Positions 33,276 through 44,854 of a DNA stretch of 64,000 nucleotides are shown in pieces. The notes below the pieces were generated by a model. That model was not told where the DNA came from, ran no database searches, and saw nothing but the letters and a program-made list of their open reading frames with translations. This stretch comes from Castanea sativa. Lineage: Eukaryota; Streptophyta; Magnoliopsida; Fagales; Fagaceae. Position 1 is the stretch's first letter. The number at the start of each line of letters is the position of its first letter. Where the stretch lies: contig NC_134014.1 in assembly GCF_040712315.1 (NCBI RefSeq), positions 40,723,634 to 40,787,633 of the forward strand. The letters run 5' to 3'. A program made the position numbers and the translations under genes.

Positions 33276-35284
33276 TGTGGTAGGCCTTTTTGTGTTTTTG
33301 AGCTGGACTGCTTCTGCAATACTAGGCCCGAGTATTCTAGATAAGAGAGTTGGGACCGGCCCAACTGCAACTCACTTTGGTCCAGCTTACGCACAAACTA
33401 TGTCTCCGTTTGCAGAAACTATTGTCACATGCCCACGGCAGGCGAAACTATCGCTAAAGAAAGTTGTGGGGGAATGGGTGCAACAAAATAATGATAAGCG
33501 AGATACGTTATTGTTAGACAGACTAAATAAACAGTCTTTCACTAAAATAAAAGAAGAGAATGAGTTGTAAGAGTAATAATAAAGGCTAGAGGAGAAAATA
33601 TAGCAATAATTAGTAAAGTCAAAGAAGAATATGATTAGTTTGGCAAATTTAGTTTAGTTACGCATTTGTGGCCAAGGAGAGAACCATTTCCTCAATGTAG
33701 GTAACCTCGTAAGAGCATCCTGCCATGAAAATTACACACTTTGAGGAAGCGGACCTGAATGGCTTGTGCCAGGAATTATTTCTTAGTAGAAGGTAGGCTT
33801 TAAGAGGGAGAGAAGGAAAAAACCCATTGATGCATGCTTGCCATTCTAATCTCTCTTGCTTTTTTTCTTTTAATACTTTGTTTCTTTCTCCTGTTTCAAC
33901 TATTTCAATTCTCTGTTTCTGTTTTCTCTCTTTTCTCTAATGCTTTCTTATGTAGCGTGATGGTCATTACTCTCGTGGTGATTGCTACCGTTTTTCCCCC
34001 TACTGTGCACGGAAAAGGCTCTTTATATACTGTCTGCCGCGCCTGTTTCTTTACCATTTTTCCCCTTAACAACCTTTGTCTGGTCTGGGTGTCCATGCTG
34101 ACTACCACTAGTCTGTCAGTGCCCTAGCCACCACCACTTATCTGTGCTGGCTGTGCCACTCCCCATTACTAGACAAAGAAGGTTGTTTTTTTTGTTTGCT
34201 CACTGTGGCCTTCTCATCTGCCACGGTGTGCATGCTCTCCCTTCCTATCGCTTATGGCATGCATTTAATAGTTCTAGCTCATCCTCCCTCTTTTGGGGGG
34301 TATGTCATCCCAGTAGGACATTTCCCCTAAAAGAGCTTAAGTAGGAACCCTAGAATAGGCTTCCCCTTCTCCCTACCACTAGACCATACCATCTCTTACC
34401 TCTAACCTATGACCCACCACTCCTGTATTGGCTAGGTACAGGCTGGTAGGGCTTGGGTCTTGCGCATGCTCCACTTCTTGTGTACGTCCAAACCTGTCTG
34501 CTACTCATGTGTCTGCCGTGGTCTGGGGCTCGTCTATATGTTCTGCCGCCTCCTCTTGACCTTTTATGGCGTGAACCGTCTGGTCTTTCATTCTTTATTG
34601 GTCTGTTTTTTTCCAAGGGCTGGGACTTGCTTGGACTTCTCTTTTTAGTCCATTTCTTGCTTCACCCAAAGTCTTGTTGCTGTTCCTGCCACACCATTCT
34701 GCTATTCTTGCCACGGTATTATTGGACCTGTGTTTGCTGGGCCTCTTTGGGCTTGCTGCCCAGCCTTCTTTCAATGGCTCTGTATGGTCATTCATGTTAC
34801 TTTGGGTTTCCCAATCCGTTACATTGCTTGTGGGCTCCTTTGTCCCATTTCTTTCTCCTTGAGCATCCTTGGCCCATTTGCTTTCCTTGGGCATCCTCGG
34901 CTCATTTCCTAATTCTGTATTCCCATGGGCGTTTTGCTAACTCTTTTGGGCTTCCTTGGCCTAATTACTTTATCCTTCATCCTTGGGGCTGATGGGCTTT
35001 CCATCAACCCCTTTCTTTCTTACCTCATTACATCGGGCCTACTCTGACCCATTCTTACTTTTCTTCATTACATAATACCCATGGGTTTACTACTTCCTCC
35101 TTTGGGCTCCTCTGGGCCCATTTGCATTTCTCAAGACCCATTTATTTATTTTATGGGCCTATAATCCATTATTTCTGCCGTTATTGGTTCCTTCCTATCA
35201 ATCCGCCAACTCACTTCTTGCCCATAATGTTGGGCTTCTTCCTGCTGATGGGCTTTTTTAAAAAAAAAAAAAAGAGCTTCAACA
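33276..35284 (-). repeat. Candidate 5' LTR of the second Gypsy element
   Basis: It begins TGTGGTAGGCC next to the primer-binding-site-like block at 33257-33275. The interior is rich in C and T with repeats of GGGCTTCCTTGGGC-like words at 34600-35240. A 179-codon open frame at 34453-34992 is a by-product of low AT content, not a gene. The right border near 35284 rests only on a TTCAACA end. Confidence 0.4.
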
Positions 35285-35388
35285 AAAGTTATAACCTATT
35301 TCCCTCTTCTATATGTGTGTGTTTCTCAAGAAAAAAAAACTTTTAGGCGAAACCAAGGATTAACTAAATACAATGCTAAAACTGAAGG

Positions 35389-35389
<1 letters not shown>

Positions 35390-35425
<36 letters not shown>

Positions 35426-35740
35426 AGAGAAATGGGCTTTTGCCCTTATTTTTTAAAATATATAGCATAATGTCCCTATTTTGAAACTCGATTTTCTTCA
35501 AATCAAGTTTCATAAACTCGAGTTCCACAAAATATTTTTTTTTTAAGTTTGATTTGGCTATAACTTGATTTTCTAAAAATCGAGTTTTACATTGAAACTC
35601 GATTTTGAGAAAATTGAGTTTCAAAACGGGGACATATTCCTATATAGTTTCAAAACAGAAATATTGTGTTAGATATTTTAAAAAATAAGGGCAAAATTAA
35701 AACTCATTTTCTCCTATATATATATATATATATATATATC
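35390..35740. mobile_element. MITE sitting inside a TA microsatellite
   Basis: Inverted repeats face each other: GGGCTTTTGCCCTTATTTTT with AAAATATA at 35432-35463, and ATTTTAAAAAATAAGGGCAA at about 35674-35694, each continuing to a TAAGAGAAAT / ATTTTCTCCTATA end. The left end runs directly into (AT)n at 35391-35421 and the right end into (TA)n at 35716-35740. Inside, the words GAAACTCGATTTTC, ACTCGAGTT and GAAAATTGAGTTTC are themselves inverted. No coding capacity. Confidence 0.65.
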
Positions 35741-35744
35741 ATTA

Positions 35745-37525
35745 TATACATATTTGTGTTTGGCATGACGCTTTGATTGTTTAGTATTTTTTGTTTTGTT
35801 TTGTTGAGATTTGTTGAGTATTTGAGACCTAAAGTTAAATATTTGAAATTTGGGCGTCATCTGACTCCAAGTAAAGGATTGTACGAATTTTTTTTCTTTC
35901 ATTTTGAATTTGTGTGTGAGTGTGTGTTTTATTTTCACGACACTACTCAATTTTTTAGTTAGAAGGATGCCAATCTTTTCACGTATGAATTTATCAACCT
36001 TCTTGATTCACATTATTTCCTTCATAGCTTGAATATTCACCTAATAAACATAATATTTTTTGTCAATCATGCTCTTTTTAATTAAACATCTTGGATTAAT
36101 AGAAATAATGCATTCACTGTCTATGGATTTAAGAATTGGGAAATAAAGTGGATAGAAAATTTTGTATATTTTTAATAATAATATAGCTAATGATCCTAGT
36201 TCTCTTCGCTCAAATGTTTGAGTTGCTGAGATATTATGTAAGGATTTTATGTCATTCATCTTATTTCATCCATTAAAGCACCTATCCAAAATTGTAAGAT
36301 GATAAATTAATACGTGATACTTCACTTTGACACTACGAAATTTATTTTGTAAGGCTAGCAATATGTATGAATGTTTATTATGTTGAGAGACGAGACCAAA
36401 CTTGTCATCAACAAGATGATGTTATAATTGAGTATGTGTTAAGTTTCTTACACTTAACACAACTTTCAATTACAATAATTAAACTGTCAATTTGGTGAAT
36501 TTTTTTAGTTATGAATATTGTAAAAACTAGAATTTAAAACAAAATAGAAGATGAGTATTTAATAGACTCTTTGAGTTGTATTGAAAGGAAAATTATTGCG
36601 AAATTTCGTATAGAATCCATCTAGATGAATTTTGGTATTTAAAAAGCATAGAGTTCAATTTCGATAGACCACAAATTATTGAGTTGAAATCAATTAAGAA
36701 ATTGTCATTTTCCATCCTTATTATTGACAAAAAAATTTATTAGCACTAATCAAATAATGATGTATTAGCAATTGTGAAAAATGTTTCATTCATTTCCTTT
36801 ACATTTTGTTCTCACAAAATGTTATTTTTCATCATTGAATTTATTTTCTTTCAAACATCCAAACAAGAGAAATAAATATTTTATTCTTTTCCATTCTTTC
36901 CTATTTTATTTTACTCATTTCATTTTGTTCCCTTTTTATGAACTCCTAAACATGGGGTAAATGAGAATACAAATTCACAGTGGATTTGAATTAGGTAGAT
37001 GACACTCCTTCAAGATTCTAAATGTGACAAATAAAATCATGCCACAAGATGTTTACTTTGTCAATAAATGACACTCCCTCAAGATTCTATAAAATATTTA
37101 CTTTACTTTTTCTTTTTCTTTTGGATCAATAAACTCTAAAGTCAAAGGCTACTACAAATTCTCTTATATAAATAAAATTCTACCTAATTGTCGAATTACT
37201 AACAACAACAAAATTCCAATCTACTTTCAACCTCAAAAGATATATTTTAAAAAAAATTATATTTGAGAACCAAAATTTAAAAAAAAAAACTTTGGTAAAG
37301 AAAATTTTTTGATAACACAAGAAAACAAACAAACAAACAAAATTGATCACTATCATAATGATAAGAAAAAATCTAACTTTAAAAGATGAGTGATTATTTT
37401 TCTCAAAAAAATAAAAAGAGGAGTAGTTAAAGTTTGTCTACAAATTTGGTTAAAATTAGGTTTCAATTTATATATATATGACTTACTTAAAATGATTAAG
37501 TATGTGCATGTATATAAATTTTTCT
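35745..37525. other. AT-rich spacer with no supported feature
   Basis: No family-like frame, no clear repeat end pairs. The stretch 36960-37090 has the word ATGACACTCCCTCAAGATTCTA (or close) twice, 60 bases apart. I see nothing else. Confidence 0.4.
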
Positions 37526-37529
37526 ATTG

Positions 37530-38780
37530 GAGATAGGTTCAAGTTACGCCTGGTGTAACTCCACAAGAGTTACATCTTTTTTAAGCTATAGATTTATGAG
37601 AGATCCAACGGATAAAAACAAAACACCATTATCAATTGCAACATTAAATACTTACCTAATTAATAGTCTCCTCATTATCTCTCTCCTCATTAAATATTAC
37701 TTATGTCTCTTTTTCTCTCTCCTTATTAAGTCTTTCTTTCTGTTTTCTTTGCAATTTCTCCTACGTTTCTACTTTCTTAGTTTTTTCCTCTAACTGAACT
37801 CCAAGGCATTGATAAACCCTGTTGAACTCATTTCGACTAATTTCACAAATCTGTGTCCATGCCTTACGATATTTCTGATCCCCACCCTGTAGACAGTTAA
37901 TTATGCCACGATAGTAAAAGAGAAACTCAACAGACATAATGTGAAGCCTAGATATTCAAAATTTTAATAGTGACCTAAGATTTTGCATTATCTAAGAGAT
38001 TAACCTCAGTCCCATAAGCTACAAAAGTTTAAAAAGAAAAAAAGTCACCTGGAGGCGAACCACTACCTTTTGTGCCCTCTCCTTCAAACTAGGAACACTG
38101 TCGAACCTCTTTTTTGTTTCTTTATAGAGATTAACCTCAGTTCAAGTAGTAATTCTTTCCAGATGGAATTACTTTTCTTAGGAAATTTACGGTTACATCA
38201 TCACCTTAATTTCTTTCAGTTGCAGTTCCTACAAAATGAAGCTTGGAGTAAGATCTCGTCAAGAAAGAATTACCATCATTTTAATATTACTGTATTTTTC
38301 ACTGTGTGATTCTTATACTTTTGAGTTCTTTACACGTTAGGGCATTTTATAATGAAGAATGATTTTGTGACACACTACAAAAATGAAAAATTAAATGATG
38401 AAATGTGATTCTAACTTGAACGTTACTTGTGAAATCAAATTGACTAAAGGCATGGACACAGATTTGTGAAATCAGTCGAAATGAGTTTAACAGGGTTTTT
38501 CAATGCCTTGGAGTTTAGTTAGAGGAAAAAACTAAGAAAGTAGAAACATAGGAGAAATTGCACAGAAAATGGAAAGAAAGGCTTAATAAGGAGAGAGAAA
38601 AAGAGACATAAGAAATATTTAATAAGGAGAGAGATAATGAAGAGACTTGATTAGGTAAGTATTTAATATTGTAATGGATAATGATGTTTTGTTTTTATCC
38701 GTTGGATCTCTCATAAATTTACGGCTTAAAAAAGATGTAACTCTTGTGGAGTTACACCAGGTGTAACTTGAACCTATCTC
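37530..38780. mobile_element. Fold-back element with about 335-bp inverted arms
   Basis: Arms 37530-37866 and 38446-38780 are reverse complements with roughly 90 percent identity by eye. The ends are GAGATAGGTTCAAGTTAC and its complement. The arms contain GGTGTAACTCCACAAGAGTT and CTCTCTCCTTATTAAG blocks. The 580-base middle has no transposase; it holds a doubled GAGATTAACCTCAG word. Long arms suggest a Mutator-like or fold-back origin. No target-site duplication was identified. Confidence 0.8.

Positions 38781-38782
<2 letters not shown>

Positions 38783-38847
<65 letters not shown>
38783..38847. repeat. (TA)n microsatellite
   Basis: About 64 bases of pure TA alternation directly after the fold-back element. 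Confidence 0.95.
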
Positions 38848-38851
<4 letters not shown>

Positions 38852-38854
38852 AAG

Positions 38855-39015
38855 GGTTCGGTTAATGTGTGCCCTAAAGCACATATTAAGCCATCCATTT
38901 TGGAAACATTTTATGAAAAATTGAAAAAACTATAAATTTTCGATAATTTTCGATAAATTTTTTTCCAAAAATAGTATATAATTGTGTGCTCTTATGGCAT
39001 ATATTAGTAAAATCC
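38855..39015. mobile_element. Short MITE-like repeat
   Basis: The left part GGGTTCGGTTAATGTGTGCC and the right part GGCATATATTAGTAAAATCC form imperfect inverted ends, with ATTTTCGATAATTTTCGATAA in the middle. It is about 150 bases long. The family is not assigned. Confidence 0.45.
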
Positions 39016-39074
39016 TATATAAAATAATGAGAAGAGGGGAAAGAATAATTTGGTTACTACTTACTCACTCGAAA

Positions 39075-39445
39075 AACCTTAAGGGTCCGTTTGGTAACGT
39101 TATTTATATTTTTTGAAAATATGTGTGGGTGAAAAAGTATGTGAAAATACGTATAATGTTGTTTAAAAACTGAAAATTTTTGCTCAAATAACCATACCAA
39201 ACAGCCACTAAGGGCCTATTTGGTACATGTGTTTAAACACATGTTTTCAGTTTTTAAACAACAATATATGCATTTTTATACACTTTTTCATCCACACGTA
39301 TTTCCAAAAAATACAAACAATGTTACTAGAACAACGTTATCAAACCGCCTCATAAAAACAAAAACTCAAAACACCATCAACTGTTGTATGCTGTAAGGAA
39401 AGCTCAAATGGAATTACTAAATTGAAGGGCATTACCAAACAGCCT
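39075..39445. mobile_element. Nested or doubled GTCCGTTTGGTA-type MITEs
   Basis: A first unit (about 39080-39207) runs from GGGTCCGTTTGGTAACGTTA to ATACCAAACAGCC. A second (39208-39350) runs from GGGCCTATTTGGTACATG to AACGTTATCAAACCGCC and is largely an inverted copy of the first (AAACTGAAAA / TTTTCAGTTT, GTGTGGGTGAAAAAG / CTTTTTCATCCACAC). A third end ACCAAACAGCC occurs at 39430. Confidence 0.6.
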
Positions 39446-40013
39446 TGTTATTTCCATTGAACTGAAATTTTTTCTATCTCCTTGAGCCACAATATTCTAA
39501 ACCAATGAACCATGAACAAAAACGACGCAGATTCAATGAAGCCTTTGTCAACATGCTTTATCCGCAACCTCCACCTTCTACGCCAGTATTCTGTGTGTGT
39601 GTGTGTGTGTGTGTTTCTTCTATTGTAATGTGGATTGTAATTGTGTGACCTTACAGCTAGAAGAGGAGGAGGAAAAGCCAATGAAGCTATTAGAAGAAGA
39701 GTTTGCTATGGATCTTACTTCAGGTTTCAATATCTATATAATTATTATTAGTATTCTCTTTTCAATTTCTTTTTAGAATAAGAAAAATTGATTCTTGATT
39801 GATGATTTGACGATGGATAAAATTCAGATGATTGGGAAAAGAGTAGTTGCTCTGCAAGTGATGATAATGATGATAGTGAGTCTGGGACGCAGAAGCTAAC
39901 GAGGGCACAGAGGAAAAGGCTTCGCAAGAAGAAGCTTATTGAAGAAGTACTAGTCAAGTTTGACTGATGAGTGTGGCAACTTGGTGAGTTCCAAGAGAAG
40001 AATCTTGATTGCC

Positions 40014-41081
40014 TTATGATCCTAAGGTATGGGCCTGCAATATGGACATGAGTTGGTGACACTGAGATGAAGTAAGAGCTATTGTAGTCAACTCCTCCAT
40101 ACTATTTGCATTATCCAGATTGGAACCCAGTGAAACCTGATTGGCTGAGTGCCCCTTTATTTTGTTCTTATACCCATGAGGGTAACCATGAATCTTATAG
40201 CATTTGTCCACCACATGCCCAAATATTCCATAGCGTGAACAAATTGGCCTTTCCCTTTTACCATTAGATTTGTTGGCATAGTTACCCTTGTTATACGAAG
40301 TATTAGAACCTCTAGAGAAGAGAGTAGCAGATTCAACTGCAATGGCATTATAACCAACTCTTCTTTGCTTTTCTTCTTGAGTGATGAGAGAGAAGACTTG
40401 ATTCAGTGAAGGCAAGGGCTTCATTAGTAAGATCTGTCCCCTAACAGTTGCAAAAGATTCATTAAGCCCCATCAGGAAGTTCATAGTACACTCCTCTTCT
40501 TGATACTTAACTCGAGCAACCATTGAACCACAAGTGCAAATACCACAAGAACATGAAGGAATTGGCTTATAATTGACCAATTCATCCCAGATTACCGTGA
40601 ACCTTGTGTAATAACTACTCACAGAGAGATTATCTTGAGAGAGAGTACTTACCATTCTTCGAAGTTCAGAAACCCTAGGGCCATTGCTCTGAGAGAATCG
40701 ATTCTTGAGGTCTGTCCAAACTTCTTATGCAGTATTTAAGTAAATCACACTTGAAACCAGATCCTTGGACATCGAATTGATAAACCAAGAGAGAACCATT
40801 CTGTTACATTTCTTTCGAGTAGGGAAAATTGGATCTGAAGGACTTGTTGGAGCTTTAATGGTGCCATCAACGAAGTCTGTCTTGTTCTTGGAATCAAGAG
40901 CATAAATGATAGATCGGCTCCAAGTAGCATAGTTTTCTTCAGTAAGAGGCTGATTAACCAAAACCAAGCCAGGATTCTCGCTACTATGCAAAAAATAGGG
41001 ACTGGATGGTTTTTCCCAAGCAGGCACAGAGGTTTGAGAAATAGATGATACAGAATCTATATTGGCAGTTGCGGAAGCCAT
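40014..41081 (-). pseudogene. Copia gag, inverted within the element
   Basis: From 41081 on the minus strand the frame starts MASATANIDSVSSISQ and has the Copia gag mark LTEENYATWSRSIIYAL, followed after a TAA at about 40728 by WTDLKNRFSQSNGPRV, LSVSSYYTRFTVIWDELVNY, CTMNFLMGLNESFATVRGQI and a degraded zinc knuckle CSRYGIFGHVVDKCYKIHGY, where the first Cys pair is changed. This is the normal order for gag, but opposite to pol. Confidence 0.85.
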
Positions 41082-41229
41082 TGGAGAAGCTTGAACTAGG
41101 TTTTACAACGAACTTAGTTTCAAGAATCAGAAAGAAAACATGAGCAAAGAATTATAGAGACTTTGTAAAAGGAATCAACGAAAGAAAAAGAACTACAGAG
41201 TGAAAAGAAAGCTTCAAGAAAACTCAACA

Positions 41230-42570
41230 ATGGAGGATGAGTTAGGAATCAATGGAATACACCGAGACAACTCGCTCTTTTCCAATTTCATGCCCACTAT
41301 CCTCTCATATCCTGGTGTTTACTCTCCTTCCTCTGTTGCTGCTGATTGTAGTCTTGTTTCATGTAATAACTCCACTGTTTCAAACTATATTTTGTGGCAT
41401 AATAGAATGGGTCATCCCTCTTCATCTAGGTTGCACTTGCTTAGCTCAATAATTCCTGATGTAACATTCTGTGACAAAGAGTTTCCTGTTTTTACTGTTT
41501 GTCCTTTAGCCAAACAAAAAAGACTTCCTTTTCCTAATGAAAATAACATTTGTTTTTCCATCTTTGATCTTGCTCATTGTGATATCTGGGGACCCTTTTC
41601 AGTTCCTTCTTTTAATGGTTTTAAATACTTCCTAACTATTGTTGATGACTATAGTAGATGTACTTGGGTATATTTGATGAAATTCAAATTTGATGCTAGA
41701 ACTATTATTCAGTCTTTCTTTTCTTTTGTTGAGACTCAATTTCATATCAAAATTAAATCCTTGAGATCAGATAATGGCCTTGAATTTCATATGCCTCAAT
41801 TTTTCTCTTCCAAGGGTACCTTACATCAACTGAGTTGTGTAGAAACACCTCAACAAAACTCAGTTGTTGAAAGGAAGCACCAACATATACTGAGTGTTGC
41901 TTAAGCCCTTAGGTTTCAAGCCAATCTGCCTCTGAAGTTCTGGGGAGACTGCATCCTTACAGCAGTCTATCTTATTAATAGATTGCCTAGCCTTTTGTTG
42001 AATAACAAAACTCCCTATGAAGTCCTTTTAAGTACTTTTCCTTCTTACTCTCACCTTAAGGTCCTAGGTTGTCTTTGTTTTGTATCTACTCTCTCTTGGA
42101 ATAGATCTAAATTTGATCCTAGAGCTTCTTCTTGTGTCTTTCTTGGTTATCCATATGGTGTCAAGGGATATAAATTGTTCAATCTTGAAACCAAGTCCAT
42201 TTTCTTGTCCAGAGATGTTGTCTTCCATGAGCATATTTTTCCCTTTCATTCCATGGATTTTCATCTTAACAATCCTTCTAATTCTCTTCCACTTTCTGCT
42301 GGTTCCTTATTTCCACCTCCCACTTTCAATACTGATGATTCACCACTGGAACTTTTTGAACCAATCATTGACACACCTGTACCCCATATACCTGAATCCA
42401 TTATCCCTTCTCCACCTGATATACATGTTCCTAATCCAGTCACACTTGACCCTGTCCCTAACCAACCTGTCCAACTTGTCCCTGAGCCTATTAATCTTGC
42501 TCCATCAGCACCCAAACGTTCCTCCAGACCTCACAAAGCCCCTGCTTACCTTCAGGATTTTCACTGTTAG
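41230..42570 (+). pseudogene. Copia integrase region
   Basis: The gag-pre-integrase module is seen as [16 protein letters not shown]...[11 protein letters not shown] (HHCC zinc finger). The catalytic core follows with [20 protein letters not shown], the Asp in [19 protein letters not shown] and the Glu in [15 protein letters not shown] stop TAA at about 41902 lies just after the core. The C-terminal part continues to 42570 ([36 protein letters not shown]), then a proline-rich spacer. Confidence 0.88.
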
Positions 42571-44180
42571 CTTGCCTCAGCCAAACCCCTGCCCTTACCT
42601 ACTACTCCTTTCCCTATTGAATCTGTTCTTTCCTATGATGGACTATCTACCCCTCATAGAGCTTTCACTATTGCTCTTTCTGTTTGTGTTGGGCCCAAGT
42701 CCTATACTGAGGTTGTAAGAGATCCTAGGTGGCAAGCATCAATGTTTGATGACATACATGCACTTGAAATTAACAGTACTTGGTAGCTTACACCTTTGCC
42801 AGCTGGTAAGGTTCCTATAGGTTGTAAATGGATGTTTAAAGTCAAGCATAGAGCTGATGGGAGTGTTGAGAGATTCAAGGCTAGACTGGTGGCCAAAGGG
42901 TACACTCAATAGGAGGGTTTGGACTACTATGAAACTTTTAGTCCAATTGTGAAGTTTGTCACTGTTAGGACTCTACTAGCTGTTGCAGCTACTCTTGATT
43001 GGCATTTGGTTTAGTTGGATGTCAATAACACATTTTTGCATGGAGACCTTGTTGAGGAAGTATATATGCAACCTTCTCCTGGTTTTGGTAGCAAGGGGGA
43101 GCCTAGTTTAGTTTGCAAACTCACTAAGTCCTTCTATGGACTAAAGCAGGCCAGCAGACAATGGTTTTCAAAGCTCTCAACCACAATCATTAACCATGGA
43201 TTCACTCAGTCCAAATCTGACTACTTCATGTTTACAAGAGTTCATAATGATGTAATCATTGCTATCTTAGTGTATGTTGATGATATTTTGGTGGCTAGCA
43301 ACAACTTTGAAGTTGTTTAAGAGTTCAAACAGTTTCTTCATAATCAGTTTAGGCTAAAGGATCTTGGTCCTTTGAAATACTTTCTGGGATTAGAGGTGGC
43401 CCGATCCTCCACAGGCATAAGTGTTTGTCAAAGAAAGTATGTTCTACAGCTTCTAGCAGAGATTGGACAGTTAGTAGCCAAGCTAATTAAATCTCCTATG
43501 GAGCAACACACCAAGCTGTCAAACTATCATGGAGAATTGTTAACAGATCCTTCTCAATATAGGAGACTTGTTGGGAAGCTGTTATATTTGACATTGACCA
43601 GACCAGACATTGCTTACAGTGTGCATCAACTTAGCCAGTTTCTTGCACAACCTAGACAACCACGCCTCCAAGCAGTTAACAGGATTCTTAAGTATTTAAA
43701 AGGAATACCTGGACAAGGTCTCTTTTTCTCAACAACCTCAGATTTGCACTAGAAAGGTTATTGTGATGCAGATTGGGCTAGCTGTCCTGATACAAGGAGG
43801 TCTATCACTGGATTTTGTGTATTTCTGGGTGAGTCTTTAATCTCCTAGAAGTCCAAAAAGTAGCATACTATGTCCAGGTCTTTTGTTGAGTCAGAGTACA
43901 TGTCTATGGCTGCTGTTGTCAGTGAGTTTGTATGGCTAAAAGGTTTACTTAAAGACTTGTCAATCAGTCATGATCAACCTACTCTTCTATATTGTGATAG
44001 TAAATTGCAGCTAACCCTGTCTATCATGAGAGGACTAAACATATAGAGCTTGACTGCCATTTTGTGAGGGAGAGGATACAAGATGGTCTAGTCAAAACTT
44101 TCCATGTCTTAACTAAGCACCAATTGGCAGACTTGCTTACAAAGCCTCTGGGGCATCAACAGTTTAGCAACTTACTCTGC
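42570..44180 (+). pseudogene. Copia reverse transcriptase and RNase H, many TAG stops
   Basis: RT blocks: VGCKWMFKVKHRADG-like (here IGCKWMFKVK), [62 protein letters not shown] and the active site YVDDILVA. RNase [45 protein letters not shown]. At least eight in-frame stops occur, most of them TAG at positions where the family has Gln or Trp (about 42568, 42784, 42910, 43012, 43748, 43847, 43861). Confidence 0.88.
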
Positions 44181-44223
44181 AAGATAGGCATGAGTAACAT
44201 ATATGCTCCATCTTGAGAGGGAG

Positions 44224-44526
44224 TATTGAAGAAGTACCAGTCAAGTTTGGTGCTAGCTGCAAGTCATTTAAATGTTACTGTTGTGTACCAGTCAAATTTG
44301 GTGCAAGTTGCAAGTCGTTTAAATGTCACTGCTATGCTACAAGTAGTTTAATACTTACCGTTATTGTTGTTTAAGTCATCACGTGCAGATCATCTAATAT
44401 TTGAATTAGTTATTAGTAGACTAGTTTGTTAAGTTTGTTAATGTGTATATAAGCTAATCGGGTTTTAAATAATAATCAAGCAAAAGCATTTCATTCATTC
44501 TATTTTCTCTCTTCTGAAATTCAATA
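44224..44526 (+). repeat. 3' LTR of the Copia element
   Basis: 303 bases from TATTGAAGAAG to CAATA. The words CCAGTCAAGTTTGGTGC.AG.TGCAAGTC occur twice near its start (about 44239 and 44288), a short internal duplication. A TATA-like TGTATATAAGC is present at about 44442. Confidence 0.8.
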
Positions 44527-44854
44527 AAGCTCAAGGAGGATGCTTCTCGCCGCGGGAAAATGATTGGGCCATTGTTACCTTCAACAAAGGAAGTTGGTGA
44601 TGATGGTTGTACAGGTGGTGTTCGACAAAATGCTGCTGAGAATGTTGATGCTACAAGTGATAAGTCAGGTGAGATTCTCAAACGCTAACCAAAAATGACG
44701 TTCGTTTGATAATAAATTTTCTGATATTGCTGAGGAGAGCAGCACATTGTTATTTATATTGTATGTATAGAATGTTGCCAGTAATGGTAAGGTTGATTTT
44801 TGCATTTGTTTAGCTGAGCAACCAGAAGAAACGAAAGCACAGAAGGATGACTAA

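Larger units (their letters stand above)
29745..35284 (-). mobile_element. Truncated Ty3/Gypsy element with internal deletion of RT and RNase H
   Basis: Gag, protease, a short pre-RT segment, then directly integrase, all on the minus strand. The 5' LTR would be 33276-35284: it is followed, read on the minus strand, by TTTAAACTGGCGACTTC, a primer-binding-site-like word. The 3' part is cut off inside integrase near 29745, so there is no 3' LTR. The outer LTR border at GCTTCAACA (about 35284) is a guess. Confidence 0.65.
39937..44526 (+). mobile_element. Ty1/Copia element with inverted gag segment and nearly lost 5' LTR
   Basis: Ends TATTGAAGAAG (39937) and TTCAATA (44526) are inverted repeats, flanked on both sides by AAGCT (39932-39936 and 44527-44531), the target-site duplication in the host exon. 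The 3' LTR is 44224-44526, preceded by a purine tract GAGAGGGAG. Only about 26 bases of the 5' LTR are recognisable (39937-39962). The next segment, to about 41170, carries gag on the minus strand; pol from about 41230 is on the plus strand. So a piece with leader and gag has been inverted and most of the 5' LTR lost. Confidence 0.8.
39505..44854 (+). pseudogene. Small Lys-rich nuclear-type protein gene (possibly SCI1-like), split by a Copia element
   Basis: Exons: 39505-39585 (starts MNHEQKRRRFNEAF), 39657-39723, 39828-39936 continuing at 44532-44668, and 44814-44854 or longer. Splice borders are GT/AG and phases agree for the first three. The protein has an acidic stretch (LEEEEEKP), a Ser/Asp-rich part, and a basic core LTRAQRKRLRKKKL followed across the insertion by KEDASRRGKMIGPLLPS, looking like a nuclear localisation/RNA-binding region. 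From memory this resembles the plant nuclear SCI1 (stigma/style cell-cycle inhibitor 1) group; that is a weak match and needs a search. The last exon in phase gives AEQPEETKAQKDD and a stop, while another frame gives the basic KKRKHRRMTKRLAKER, more like the expected tail, so a frame problem is likely. The Copia insertion lies within the codon for the Leu after KKK. Confidence 0.6.

Noticed and set aside
34453..34992. 179-codon open frame on the plus strand
   Set aside because: It lies in the candidate LTR of a Gypsy element, is dominated by Leu, Phe, Ser and Cys from CT-rich DNA, overlaps open frames in other phases, and matches no family.
42080..42718. 212-codon open frame rich in Leu and Pro
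   Set aside because: It is the shifted-frame shadow of the Copia integrase C-terminal region; the real frame has the conserved [11 protein letters not shown] motif.
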